DNA from: Flavobacterium sp. LHD-80
Lineage (GTDB): Bacteria; Bacteroidota; Bacteroidia; Flavobacteriales; Flavobacteriaceae
NCBI RefSeq assembly: GCF_030929605.1
Contig: NZ_JAVFVS010000008.1
Coordinates: 283,315-347,314 of the forward strand
DNA: 64,000 nucleotides
Direction: 5' to 3'
In this document: positions 25,075 through 35,010 of the stretch, in pieces
Layout of the letters: each line of letters starts with the position of its first letter
Numbering within the stretch: position 1 is the stretch's first letter
Notes under the pieces: generated by a model
What the model saw: the letters and a program-made list of their open reading frames with translations, nothing else
Database searches by the model: none
Told to the model about the DNA's origin: nothing
Program-made: the position numbers and the translations under genes

Positions 25075-26982
25075 ATGAGAAGCCCTTTTTTTTCGTTATT
25101 TTTTTGTTTAATTGCCCTTACTACATACGCTCAAAAGGTTAATTACAATATTACTTCAATTCCAGATAGTCTAAAACAAAACGCAAATGCAGTTGTTCGA
25201 TTAGATCAAATGGATATCACGATTGTTTCCCAGCGAAGCATGAATGTGAAAACACAAAGAGTTGTAACGGTTTTAAATGACAAAGGACTTAGTCATATTG
25301 ATGCTTATAAGCATTATGACAAAACTACTTCAATAAATAGCATCGAAGCTATTGTTTATGATGCAGCCGGAAACGAAATCAAAAAAATTAGACGAAAAGA
25401 TTTTAGAGATCAAAGTGCTGTAAGCGGTAGTACACTTTTCTCAGACAGCCGTGTTGTTTATTTAAATTATACCCCAATTTCATATCCGTTTACGATTGTT
25501 TACACGTGCGAAACAGAAACTTCAAATACGGCTTTTATACCACGATGGTATTTTTTAAGTGGTTATAATGCAAGTGTCGAAAAATGTATTTTGAATGTTT
25601 CCTATCCAAGTGATTTAGGATTCAAGAAAAAGGAATTTCAGTTTTCTGGATATAACATAAAAAAAACAGAAGAATCAGCTACAAAACTGAGTTACATTGC
25701 AGAAAATATTTTAGCTCAAAAATCAGAAGATTTGAGTCCATCTTCAGAAGATTTGTTTCCAAGAGTCATGATGGGATTGGAAAAATTTCATTTAGAAGGT
25801 GTTGACGGAAATGCCACAACTTGGGAAGCATTTGGAAAATGGTACGGAGATAAAATTTTAACCGGAACAACTACTTTGCCAGAAGAAACCAAAGCGAAAA
25901 TGAAAGCACTTGTTGGCGATGAAAAAGACCCAATCAAAAAAGCAAAAATCATTTACGATTATGTGCAGAAGAAATCAAGATATGTAAATATTGCGATTGG
26001 AATTGGTGGTTGGAAACCAATGCTGGCCAGCGACGTTGATCGTTTAGGTTATGGCGATTGCAAGGCTTTGTCAAATTATACAAAAGCACTTTTGCAGGCA
26101 GTTGATGTTCCGTCATACAATACAATTTTATATGGCGATTCTGAAAAGGCAAATATTCAGTCTGATTTTGTTTCAATGCAAGGAAATCATATGATTTTGG
26201 CAATTCCAAATGGAGATAATTACACTTTTCTAGAATGTACAAGTCAAGATAATCCGTTTGGTTATCAAGGAACTTTTACAGACGACAGAGATGTTTTAGT
26301 AGTGAAACCAGAAGGCGGGCAAATTGTTTGAACAAAAGTTTACGATGATAAAGGCAACGTACAAAAAGACAAAGGAATTTATTCGATTGATGAAAACGGA
26401 CATTTTTCTGGCTCGATTTCAATAACTTCTGAAGGTTCTCAGTATAATGAAAAATACAGAATCGAAACCTATCAGCCAACAGAGAAAGAAGCGCATTATA
26501 AAGAATATTGGGACAATATCAATAATTTGAAATTAGGGAAAATTACATTTTCAAATGATAAAGAAAATGTCCGTTTTACTGAAGATGTACAGTTAAGCGC
26601 CATAAATTATGCTTCAATTTCGGCTAACAAAATGATTTTTGCAATTGATGCTTTTAATCAAAATGGTGAAAGTGTTAAGCGCATCAGAAACAGAAAAAAT
26701 CCATTCGAGATTCAGCGTGGTTATTTAGATTCTGACGAAATCGAAGTTAATCTTCCGCCTGGTTTTACAATCGAATTTCTTCCAGCAAATTATGAACTTA
26801 AAGGGAAATTTGGTGAATACAAAACTGAAATTATCAAAAAAGACAATAATAAACTGATTTACAAACGCAGCATGTTTTTAAACAAAGGAAAATATTCAAA
26901 TAAAGAATATGATGAGTATCGACTTTTTAGAGAACAGATTTCAAGGAATGATAATGCAAAAATTATTTTAATAAAAAACTAA
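25075..26982 (+). pseudogene. DUF3857/transglutaminase-like protein 1, interrupted by in-frame TGA
   Basis: Read through, this is a protein of about 635 residues with a signal peptide (FFSLFFCLIALTTYAQ), a DUF3857 beta domain, a transglutaminase-like core and a C-terminal DUF2569/3858-like beta part. The core keeps the catalytic motifs: GYGDCKALSNYTKALL (Cys) and MQGNHMILAIPNG (His). The frame is cut by TGA at 26329-26331 (QIV*TKVYDDKG), where a TGG to TGA change explains the stop. The downstream frame is intact to 26982. First of four tandem paralogues and the only one with both catalytic Cys and His visible. Confidence 0.8.
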
Positions 26983-27019
26983 CATACCAATAAATAAACT
27001 AACCAAGACCTAACCCCGC

Positions 27020-29034
27020 ATGAAATTAATTAAAATCTTAAGCCTTTCAATTGTGCTTTTAGTTGTATCAAAAACAACAGCACAGGAGTTTAAATTAGGA
27101 AAAGTATCTGTTTCTGAATTAGAGCAGAAAGTACATCCTAAAGATTCTACGGCACCTGCTGCTATTTTGTATAAAAAAGGAAAAGCCAGAATTGAGTATG
27201 ATCAAACAGAAGGCAACTTTATAACCTTGACCGATGTTGAAGTCCGAATAAAAGTATATAAAAGGAAGGCTACGAATGGGCAAATAAGGAAGTATGGTAT
27301 TTTAAAACACCTGGACTAACTGAAAAAGTGTTTTTTTCTGATGCTTACACTTATAATTTGGTTGGTGGCAAAATTGAAAAAACGAAACTTAAATCAGAAG
27401 GTACTTTTGATGAGGTTTTAAATAAATTTAGAGCTCAGAAAAAAATTACAATGCCAAATGTAAAAGAAGGTTCTGTAATTGAATATAAATATACGATCAA
27501 AAGTCCAAGTGACCGACTTATAAGAGAGTGGAACTTTCAAGAAACTATTCCTGTGAATTATTCGGAATTTATTACTTATGTACCTGAATATTATGTTTTT
27601 AATTCAAGACAAAAAGGATATTTTTTTCCGAAAATGACTGTTGAAAAAGGCCCTCGTTCAATAATGTTTACAAGTAAAGAAAGATCTGAGGGACGTGTAA
27701 CGACAACTACATTTTCAACTGACAAAATTGATTATACTGAAACAAGAACAACTTATATAGCACAAGATTTTCCAGCAATGAAAGAAGAATCTTTTGTAAA
27801 CAACATGGATAATTATGTTTCAAGCATTCAGCATGAGTTATCGATGACGAAGTTCCCAGGTTCCCAAATGAAAATGTATTCTACAGATTGGGAATCGGTC
27901 GTAAAAACAATCTACGATTATGAGAGTTTTGGCCCAGAATTAAATAAAACAGGTTATTATGAAGATGATCTAAAAGTATTGCTTGCTGGAAAAAACACGC
28001 CTGAAGAAAAAATTTGGACTATCTTAAATCACGTGAAAGCAAATGTAAAATGGAATGGCTATACGGGTTATGATTGTGATAATGGAGTTAAAAAAGCATA
28101 TAAAGAAAAAACAGGAAATATTGGCGATATCAATTTAATGCTGACTTCAATGCTTCGTTATGCGGGATTGACTGCAAATCCAGTTTTGTTGAGTACACGT
28201 GAAAACGGAATTGCATTATTTCCTAACAGAACTGCTTTTGATTATGTAGTTGCAGCGGTTGAAACCCCACAAGGAAATTTATTGTTAGATGCTTCAAATA
28301 AATTCTCAACACCAAATATTCTTCCTTTTAGAACCATTAACTGGACAGGAAGGTTGATTCGTAAAGATGGCACTTCTGAAGAGATTGATTTGACGCCTAA
28401 AAAAGTATCAAATGATATTGTCTTTTTAAGCTATAGCATTGATGCTGAAGGAAAAGTTTCAGGAAAAACCAGAAGACAATACACAGATCACATGGCGATG
28501 ATTACCAGAGAAAGAATTGACGGTGTGAAGCAAGAAGATTATCTTGAAAAGCTTGAAAACAAAAGCGGAAAAATAGAAATTAGTGATTATAGCAGAACTA
28601 ATGAAAAAGAAATTTTATTGCCTGCAATAGAAACATATGCCTTTACCGGAAATGATTTATGCGAGATTATTGGCGGTAAAATATACATTAGTCCAATGTT
28701 ATTTTTTACCAATGATAAAAACCCTTTTAAGCAAGAAGTAAGAGAATATCCAGTTGATTTTGGATTTCCGCAAATGGATAAATACAATATTACAATTCAA
28801 ATTCCCGAAGGTTTTGCCGTTGAAACATTGCCAGCTCCTGCGCTTATAAATATGGAAGACAATGCAGGAAGTTTTAAATTTAATGTTGCTACAAACGGAA
28901 ACAGTTTACAGGTAATTATTGCAAATCAAATTAATGAAGCTATTTTTTCTGCAGAAAAATACGAAATGCTGAAAGAATACTATAAAGGAATGATTGCGAA
29001 AGAAACTGAAAAAATTGTTTTAAAACGTATCTAA
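27020..29034 (+). pseudogene. DUF3857/transglutaminase-like protein 2, frameshifted
   Basis: The gene starts MKLIKILSLSIVLLVVSKTTAQ (signal peptide) and matches the N-terminal pattern of its neighbours (KLGKVSVSELEQKVHPKDS). Near 27257-27265 the expected KVYKKEGYEW is broken by one missing base, after which the frame continues intact from about 27265 to 29034. The usual core Cys is replaced: the motif reads TGNIGDIN where the next gene has SGNCADIN. The position aligned with the catalytic His is Tyr. It stops 1 base before the next start. Confidence 0.8.
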
Positions 29035-29035
29035 T

Positions 29036-30958
29036 ATGAAGTTCCAAAACTTCGTAGTAGTTTTTTTTCTGTGCATTGGTTTTTCAAAAATCAATGCGCA
29101 GAATTTTGCATTAGGAAAAGTAAGTATTGCCGAGCTGGAGGAAAAAGTACATCCAATAGATTCTTCTGCTCCTGCAGCAATTTTGTTTACAAAAGGTCTT
29201 GTCAAGATAAACAATATGGGCTATACAGAACGTATCACGCAGACAAGAATAAAAATCTACAAAAAAGAAGGTTATCACTGGTCTAATATGCAATTTACAT
29301 TTCCGTCGGGGAAATTAAGCGCGATCAGTATTACCGATGTTTACACGTATAATTTAGTTGACGGAAAAATTGTCAAATCTAAATTAAAGTCAGAAAGTGA
29401 GTTTTTAGATAAAATCACAAAAGATTTTTGGGCTAAAAAGTTTGCATTTCCAGATGTCAAAGAAGGTTCAATTTTAGAATTTCAGGTCAAAATTATTGGA
29501 GGTTCATTAAACATTCCGGATTGGGATTTTCAAAAAAGTATTCCGGTGAATTTTTCAGAATTCAGAACTATTATTCCAGATGTGTTTTCATTCAAAAAAA
29601 ACATGAAAGGATTTTTTATTCCAAAATCAAATTCACAAGTCGCGAATACATACGGTTACATGGCGATGGAAAGTATCTATTCACTTCAAAACGTGCCGGC
29701 AATGCAAGAAGAGGATTTTGTAAATAATATGAATAATTACCGCGCTTCTATTTCGCACGAGCTTGAGTCGATTTCTATTCCTGGACAACTCTTCAAAACA
29801 TTTTCTTCAAGTTGGCCTTCTGTTGCAAGAACCATTTATGAGTTTGAAGACTTTGGTCCAGAATTAAGAAAAACAGGTTATTTTGAAGATAATCTGAAAT
29901 TATTATTGGCAGATAAAATAAAGCCAGAAGATAAGATTTCGACCATTTTTAATTATGTGAAATCAAACATAAAATGGAATCAGCACCTTGGTTACGGATG
30001 CGAAAACGGAGTCAAAAAAGCGTATAAAGAAAAATCAGGAAATTGTGCCGACATTAATTTAATGCTTACATCAATGCTTCGTTATGCAGGTTTAGATGCA
30101 AATCCGGTTTTGATCAGTACGCGCTCTAACGGAATTTCATTTTTTCCAAGCACTAGCGGATTCAATTATGTAATTGCAGGCGTAGAAACTCCGCAAGGAA
30201 TGATTTTATTAGATGCAACTGATGATTATGCTACTATAAATGTTTTGCCCGTAAGAGATTTAAATTGGTTTGGAAGATCAGTTCGCAAAGATGGCGCTTC
30301 TAAACTGGTTGAATTAATGCCAAAAAAGAGCTCAGCAGATATTGTTGCATTGAGTTTTGAAATTTCGGAATCAGGAAAAATTGAAGGAAAAGCAAGAAGA
30401 CAATATTCAGATTATCACGCGTTGAATTTTAGAGAGAAAATAGCAAAGGATAATGAAGAGACTTATATCGAAAAATTTGAAAATGAAAACAATAAAATCG
30501 AGTTAAGCGATTATAAAAGAGTAAATGAAAAGGAGTTTTCATTGCCAATTTCTGAATCGTTTTCTTTCGCAGGATCTGATTTGGTCGAAATAATCGGTGG
30601 AAAAATATATCTAAATCCGATGTTGTTTTTCTTGAGCGAAAAAAATCCTTTTAAACAAGAAAAAAGAGAATATCCAGTCGATTTTGGATTTCCATCTTCG
30701 CAACGCTATAATATTGATATAAAATTACCGGATAATTTTACAGTCGAGAATTTGCCAAAACCAATTGCAGTTGTGATGCAGGATAATTTGGGCGTTTTTA
30801 AATTTGATATTGCGCTTTCAGAAAACAGAATTCAGCTTTCGATCATTCATCAAATAAATGAAGCCATAGTCCCAATTGGAAAATATGATATGCTAAAAGA
30901 ATATTATAAAACTATGATTGCAAAAGAAACAGAAAAAATTGTTTTAAAAAGAATATAA
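29036..30958 (+). CDS. DUF3857/transglutaminase-like protein 3
   Basis: The 640-residue protein is intact, with signal peptide FVVVFFLCIGFSKINAQ, a DUF3857 domain and a transglutaminase-like core. Cys337 is kept in SGNCADINLMLTSMLRYAGLDANP, but the His position is Tyr (FNYVIAGVETPQG), followed by LLDATDDY. It should sit in the periplasm or on the surface. Substrate is unknown; family members occur near polysaccharide or peptide uptake genes. It is separated by 1 base from the gene before and by 3 from the gene after, so the array is one operon. Confidence 0.85.
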   Translation: MKFQNFVVVFFLCIGFSKINAQNFALGKVSIAELEEKVHPIDSSAPAAILFTKGLVKINNMGYTERITQTRIKIYKKEGYHWSNMQFTFPSGKLSAISITDVYTYNLVDGKIVKSKLKSESEFLDKITKDFWAKKFAFPDVKEGSILEFQVKIIGGSLNIPDWDFQKSIPVNFSEFRTIIPDVFSFKKNMKGFFIPKSNSQVANTYGYMAMESIYSLQNVPAMQEEDFVNNMNNYRASISHELESISIPGQLFKTFSSSWPSVARTIYEFEDFGPELRKTGYFEDNLKLLLADKIKPEDKISTIFNYVKSNIKWNQHLGYGCENGVKKAYKEKSGNCADINLMLTSMLRYAGLDANPVLISTRSNGISFFPSTSGFNYVIAGVETPQGMILLDATDDYATINVLPVRDLNWFGRSVRKDGASKLVELMPKKSSADIVALSFEISESGKIEGKARRQYSDYHALNFREKIAKDNEETYIEKFENENNKIELSDYKRVNEKEFSLPISESFSFAGSDLVEIIGGKIYLNPMLFFLSEKNPFKQEKREYPVDFGFPSSQRYNIDIKLPDNFTVENLPKPIAVVMQDNLGVFKFDIALSENRIQLSIIHQINEAIVPIGKYDMLKEYYKTMIAKETEKIVLKRI

Positions 30959-30961
30959 AAA

Positions 30962-32953
30962 ATGAAGTTTTCAAGTGTAACGTTTACCATTTTATTTCTC
31001 CTTCTTTCACTAAAAGGGCATTCTCAAAACTATGAGCTTGGCAAAGTCACAGTTGCTGAATTGCAGGAAAAATCGAATCCAAAAGATACCGCTGCTCCGG
31101 CGACCATTTTATTTAAAAAAGGAAAAAGTTTTTTTACTTATACTAACGATAAAGGTTTTTCGGCAAATCATGTTTATGAATTTAAAATCAAAATCTACAA
31201 AAAAGAAGGGCTGAAATGGGCCGATCAAAAGGTACGATTTTTTATTGGTTATGAGAACTTAAACGAAGATCGAGTAGAGTTTTCAAACGCGATTACCTAT
31301 AATTTGGAAAATGGCACAATAGTAAAAACCAAGCTAGAGAGCCAAGGAACGTTCAAGAAAAAAGTCAATAAATTTTGGAACGAAAAAATGATTACACTTC
31401 CCAATGTAAAAGTGGGTTCTGTTATCGAATACAAATATATTTTGAAATCAGAGAATCTTTTGAAATTGCCTGATTTTGAATTTCAGTATGATGTTCCTGT
31501 CAATTATTTCGAATATAAAACTGAAATTCCAGAATACTACATTTATAAATCACTCTCAATTGGAAATTTTCCAATAGAATCTGATTCCAAATTGGTTGGA
31601 AAGAGTCAAAGTTATGAGAACGAACACAATCAATCTGGAATTCTTTCGTATAAGCAGATCAATACTTTTTATAAAGGAAAAGATGTTCCAGCTTTGACGG
31701 AAGAACCGTATGTAAATAATGTGGATAATTACAAAGGTGCTCTACAATTTGAAATTGAACGAGTTCGTTATCCTGATAAACCAGACAAAGATTATTCGGT
31801 TACTTGGGAAGGTGTTGCAACGAATATTTTTAAAAATGAGCATTTCGGAAAAGAACTGAACGAAAAAAGTTTCTTGGTTGAAGATGTTAAAAGATTATTG
31901 ACAGGGATTGAATCTCCTAAAGATCGAATGAATATCATTTTCAAATTTGTTCAAAATAAAATGCACTGGAATGAAGTTAATGATTATTATACTGATAAAG
32001 GAATTGCGAAAGCCTATACGGACCAAACAGGAAATGTAGCCGAAATTAATTTTATTTTGATCAATATGCTGAAACTAGGCGGTATTGATGCCAATCCTGT
32101 TTTAGTGAGTACAATTGAAAATGGTGTGCCAGTATATCCAACAAGAACGGGCTTCAATTATGTGATTGCAGGCGCACTCATAGATGGAAAATTAGTTTTG
32201 CTGGATGCGACAAATAAATACACATGTCCAAATATATTGCCATTGAATGTTTTAAACTGGAAAGGTAGGCTGATTAAAATTGATGGATCTTCGCAAGAAA
32301 TCAATTTAGACCCAACTGCGTTGTCTAAAGAAACTTCGACTGTTTTTGGCAAAATAACAGATGTTGGTAAAGTTGATGGCAAAATAAGAATTCAAAGAAC
32401 AGATTATGATGCATATAATTTCAGAACAAAACATTCAGCTCAAAATCAGGAAAATTATCTTGAAAAGTATGAAGAAGAACTGGGAGATTTAAAAATCGCC
32501 AATTATAAAATTGAAAACGCGAAGGCTAATTTCGCTGAGCCTGTAACGGAGACTTTTGATTTTACTTCTGATAATGTTACAGAAATTATAGGCGGGCAAT
32601 TATTTATCAATCCATTATTGTTTTTTACTAGATCTAAAAATCCTTTTACACAGGAAAAAAGGCAAATGGGAATTTATTTTGGCTATCCGAGCCAAGAAAA
32701 AATGAATCTGAATCTTCAAATTCCAGATGGATATGAAGTAGAATCTATGCCAAATCCAATCCGAATCTCATCAGAAAATAAAGAGATCGTTTTTACATTA
32801 AATATTTCGAAACTAGAAAATAAAATTCAGATTAGCTGTATCAAAGAAATAAACAGTAGTATTTTTGCAGCTGGCGATTATAACGGATTGAAAGATCTTT
32901 TTCAGAAAATGATTGCCAGTCAAAATGAAAAAATTGTCCTTAAAAAAATATAG
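30962..32953 (+). CDS. DUF3857/transglutaminase-like protein 4, Cys lost
   Basis: The 663-residue protein has a signal peptide (FTILFLLLSLKGHSQ) and the same layout as its neighbour, with 'ELGKVTVAELQEKSNPKD' right after the signal. The core motif reads QTGNVAEINFILINMLKLGG: the catalytic Cys is Val, and the His position is again Tyr (FNYVIAGALIDG). It is therefore likely a non-catalytic, binding-only form. Last gene of the tandem array; the MazG-like gene follows after 2 bases. Confidence 0.85.
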   Translation: MKFSSVTFTILFLLLSLKGHSQNYELGKVTVAELQEKSNPKDTAAPATILFKKGKSFFTYTNDKGFSANHVYEFKIKIYKKEGLKWADQKVRFFIGYENLNEDRVEFSNAITYNLENGTIVKTKLESQGTFKKKVNKFWNEKMITLPNVKVGSVIEYKYILKSENLLKLPDFEFQYDVPVNYFEYKTEIPEYYIYKSLSIGNFPIESDSKLVGKSQSYENEHNQSGILSYKQINTFYKGKDVPALTEEPYVNNVDNYKGALQFEIERVRYPDKPDKDYSVTWEGVATNIFKNEHFGKELNEKSFLVEDVKRLLTGIESPKDRMNIIFKFVQNKMHWNEVNDYYTDKGIAKAYTDQTGNVAEINFILINMLKLGGIDANPVLVSTIENGVPVYPTRTGFNYVIAGALIDGKLVLLDATNKYTCPNILPLNVLNWKGRLIKIDGSSQEINLDPTALSKETSTVFGKITDVGKVDGKIRIQRTDYDAYNFRTKHSAQNQENYLEKYEEELGDLKIANYKIENAKANFAEPVTETFDFTSDNVTEIIGGQLFINPLLFFTRSKNPFTQEKRQMGIYFGYPSQEKMNLNLQIPDGYEVESMPNPIRISSENKEIVFTLNISKLENKIQISCIKEINSSIFAAGDYNGLKDLFQKMIASQNEKIVLKKI

Positions 32954-32955
32954 CA

Positions 32956-33282
32956 ATGGATTTGAAAAATGCACAATTAGATGTTGATACTTGGATCAAA
33001 GAACACGGTGTTCGTTACTTTAACGAATTAACCAATATGGCGCAGCTTACAGAAGAAGTAGGTGAAGTTGCCAGAATTATTGCGCGCCGTTACGGAGAAC
33101 AGTCTGAAAAAGAAAGCGATAAAAATAAAGATTTAGGCGAAGAATTAGCCGATGTTGTTTTCGTGGTTTTATGTTTGGCCAATCAAACGGGAATCGATTT
33201 ACAAGCCGCTTTTGATAAAAAAATGGATTTAAAATCGGTTAGAGACAAAGATCGTCACAAAAACAATGATAAATTGAAATAA
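32956..33282 (+). CDS. MazG-like nucleotide pyrophosphohydrolase
   Basis: The 108-residue helical protein carries the MazG motif pair EEVGEVARIIARRYGE (EExxE) and EELADVVFVVLC (ExxD), which bind Mg2+ for hydrolysis of nucleoside triphosphates. It is a single-domain form, about 110 residues, as usual in this group. It lies 2 bases behind the DUF3857 array, probably by chance of operon packing. Confidence 0.88.
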   Translation: MDLKNAQLDVDTWIKEHGVRYFNELTNMAQLTEEVGEVARIIARRYGEQSEKESDKNKDLGEELADVVFVVLCLANQTGIDLQAAFDKKMDLKSVRDKDRHKNNDKLK

Positions 33283-33297
33283 TTGTGAAATATCACT

Positions 33298-33416
33298 CAT
33301 AAGTTTTGAATTATGAGTTTTGAATTTTGAATTATGAATGGGGAGTGGTAAATTGCGGGGCTGAATTATGTTTCTAATCATTCATAATTCATAATTCACA
33401 ACTTACAATTAAAAAA
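33298..33416. repeat. GAATTATGAAT / ATTCATAATTC imperfect palindrome
   Basis: The 134-base gap before aroA contains TGAATTATGAATG-type units on the left (33320-33340) and their inverse (CATTCATAATTCATAATTC, 33379-33397). It resembles the flank repeats at 24.1 kb in style but is not the same sequence. It reaches to the base before the aroA ATG. Confidence 0.6.
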
Positions 33417-34646
33417 ATGAATTTAAAATTAAGCACGAATTCGCAATTCACAATTGATAATTCGCAACTAAATATCACAGGTTCTAAAAGTGAAACGAAC
33501 CGTTTGTTACTTCTAAAAGCGTTATTTCCAAATATTACTTTAGCCAATACTTCAAACTCTGACGACAGCGAAGTAATGCAGAAAGCATTAATTGGCAATG
33601 ACGAAATTGTAGACATTCACCATGCGGGAACTGCAATGCGTTTCCTAACTGCTTATTTTGCTGTAAACGAAGGCAGAGAAGTGGTAATGACAGGTTCAAG
33701 CAGAATGCAGGAGCGACCAATCAAAATTTTGGTTGATACTTTAAGACAATTAGGAGTTGAAATATCTTATGAAAAAGAAGAAGGTTATCCGCCAATCCGA
33801 ATTAAAGGAAAAAAAGTAACGGCTTCAAAAGTGAATTTGGCAGCAAATGTAAGTAGCCAATATATTTCGGCACTTTTATTAGTAGCTTCAAAACTAGATA
33901 ATGGTTTAGAACTTACTTTAGAAGGAGAAATTACTTCAGTTCCTTATATCAAAATGACTTTGGCTTTACTGAATGATTTGGATATAAAAACCAGTTTCGA
34001 AGGAAATGTAATCAAAGTTTTTCCTAAAGAATCTGTTGAATCAAGAGAAATGGTTGTAGAATCAGATTGGAGTTCAGCTTCTTATTTCTTTAGTTTAGTT
34101 GCTTTGTCCGATGCTGCAAAAATCACATTGAGCAGTTATAAAGAAAACAGCCTTCAAGGAGATTCAGAATTAGTCTCTCTTTATGAAAAAATGGGTGTAA
34201 AAACGACTTTCCAAGGAAATAAAATGAAATTGGAAAAAGTTGCTGGTTTCAATTATCAAGATGTAAATTTTGAATTAAACAATACACCAGATATTGCTCA
34301 AACAATTGTTGTAACTTGTTTAGGTTTAGGAATTGGATGTCATTTAACAGGACTTCATACTTTAAAAATTAAAGAAACTGACAGACTTGAAGCTTTAAGA
34401 ATCGAGTTGACAAAATTAGGTGCAAATATTGAGGTGACAAACGACAGTTTGACTTTAGTAAAATCTGATAATATTAATCACGATGTGAAAATTGGAACTT
34501 ATAATGATCACCGTATGGCAATGGCATTCGCTCCATTAGCAATAAAAGTTCCAATTATTATTGAAGATGCTGGAGTAGTTTCAAAGTCATATCCAGATTT
34601 TTGGAACGACTTAAAAGCTTTAAACTTTCAAATTTCAGAATTGTAA
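33417..34646 (+). CDS. aroA: 3-phosphoshikimate 1-carboxyvinyltransferase (EPSP synthase)
   Basis: The 409-residue protein transfers enolpyruvate to shikimate-3-phosphate in chorismate synthesis. Motifs in order: SKSETNRLLLLKALFP, HAGTAMRFLTAYFA, GSSRMQERPI, LKIKETDRLEALR and YNDHRMAMAFAPLA. The length is slightly shorter than the E. coli enzyme. It supplies the same pathway as the attenuated operon at 14.7-19.1 kb, but is not linked to it. Confidence 0.95.
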   Translation: MNLKLSTNSQFTIDNSQLNITGSKSETNRLLLLKALFPNITLANTSNSDDSEVMQKALIGNDEIVDIHHAGTAMRFLTAYFAVNEGREVVMTGSSRMQERPIKILVDTLRQLGVEISYEKEEGYPPIRIKGKKVTASKVNLAANVSSQYISALLLVASKLDNGLELTLEGEITSVPYIKMTLALLNDLDIKTSFEGNVIKVFPKESVESREMVVESDWSSASYFFSLVALSDAAKITLSSYKENSLQGDSELVSLYEKMGVKTTFQGNKMKLEKVAGFNYQDVNFELNNTPDIAQTIVVTCLGLGIGCHLTGLHTLKIKETDRLEALRIELTKLGANIEVTNDSLTLVKSDNINHDVKIGTYNDHRMAMAFAPLAIKVPIIIEDAGVVSKSYPDFWNDLKALNFQISEL

Positions 34647-34716
34647 AAATTTTTGAAACCATATAAGTTATATAAGTTCATTTAAAAAAGGGCTTTATAC
34701 AAAACTTAATCACATA

Positions 34717-34744
34717 GCCTCTGGTTTCAACCAGAGGTTTTTTT
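34717..34744 (+). terminator. terminator after aroA
   Basis: CCTCTGGTT (34718-34726) pairs with AACCAGAGG (34729-34737) and is followed by seven T. It sits inside the nested repeat. Confidence 0.85.
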
Positions 34745-34760
34745 ATGCGTATTTAAAAGC

Positions 34761-34794
34761 AAACCCGACAGGTTTTTTAAAACCTGTTGGGTTT
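34761..34794. repeat. AACCCGACAGGTT palindrome, copy 1
   Basis: This 34-base near-perfect palindrome recurs at 36081-36114, 51851-51883 and 63588-63618. Confidence 0.85.
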
Positions 34795-34915
34795 AATATT
34801 AGGTAAAAAAACAGTTAATATGAACTTATATAACTTACATGGTTCAAAAAAACATTTTTAGTGCTTTCCGAAACCTCACTAAATCAAGGACTTTTGAAAA
34901 TAAACGTCAAAACAC

Positions 34916-34947
34916 TTGACAACGCCTATCTCACAATCGTATATTTG
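34916..34947 (+). promoter_or_regulatory. queA promoter
   Basis: TTG at 34916-34918 and TATATTTG at 34940-34947 are separated by 21 bases, matching the Bacteroidota promoter. The mRNA leader would be about 58 bases. Confidence 0.65.
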
Positions 34948-35010
34948 CAAGCGATTTAAAATTTTAGATAAAAAAGTCTAAGATTGATATTTTAAAATCT
35001 AACTTCAAAT

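Larger units (their letters stand above)
34657..34844. repeat. nested AACCATATAAGT-family palindrome, copy 3
   Basis: Outer arms at 34657-34680 and 34821-34844 are 24-bp inverted repeats with one mismatch. Between them lie two further hairpins: a terminator (34717-34744) and a CCGACAGG palindrome (34761-34794). The whole gap between aroA and the queA promoter is thus a set of nested or serial stem-loops. Confidence 0.85.

Noticed and set aside
20367..26331. In-frame TAG and TGA as programmed recoding (pyrrolysine or selenocysteine)
   Set aside because: The stops are of both types, in unrelated genes, without visible SECIS-like structures, and are accompanied by frameshifts nearby. Decay or error is simpler.
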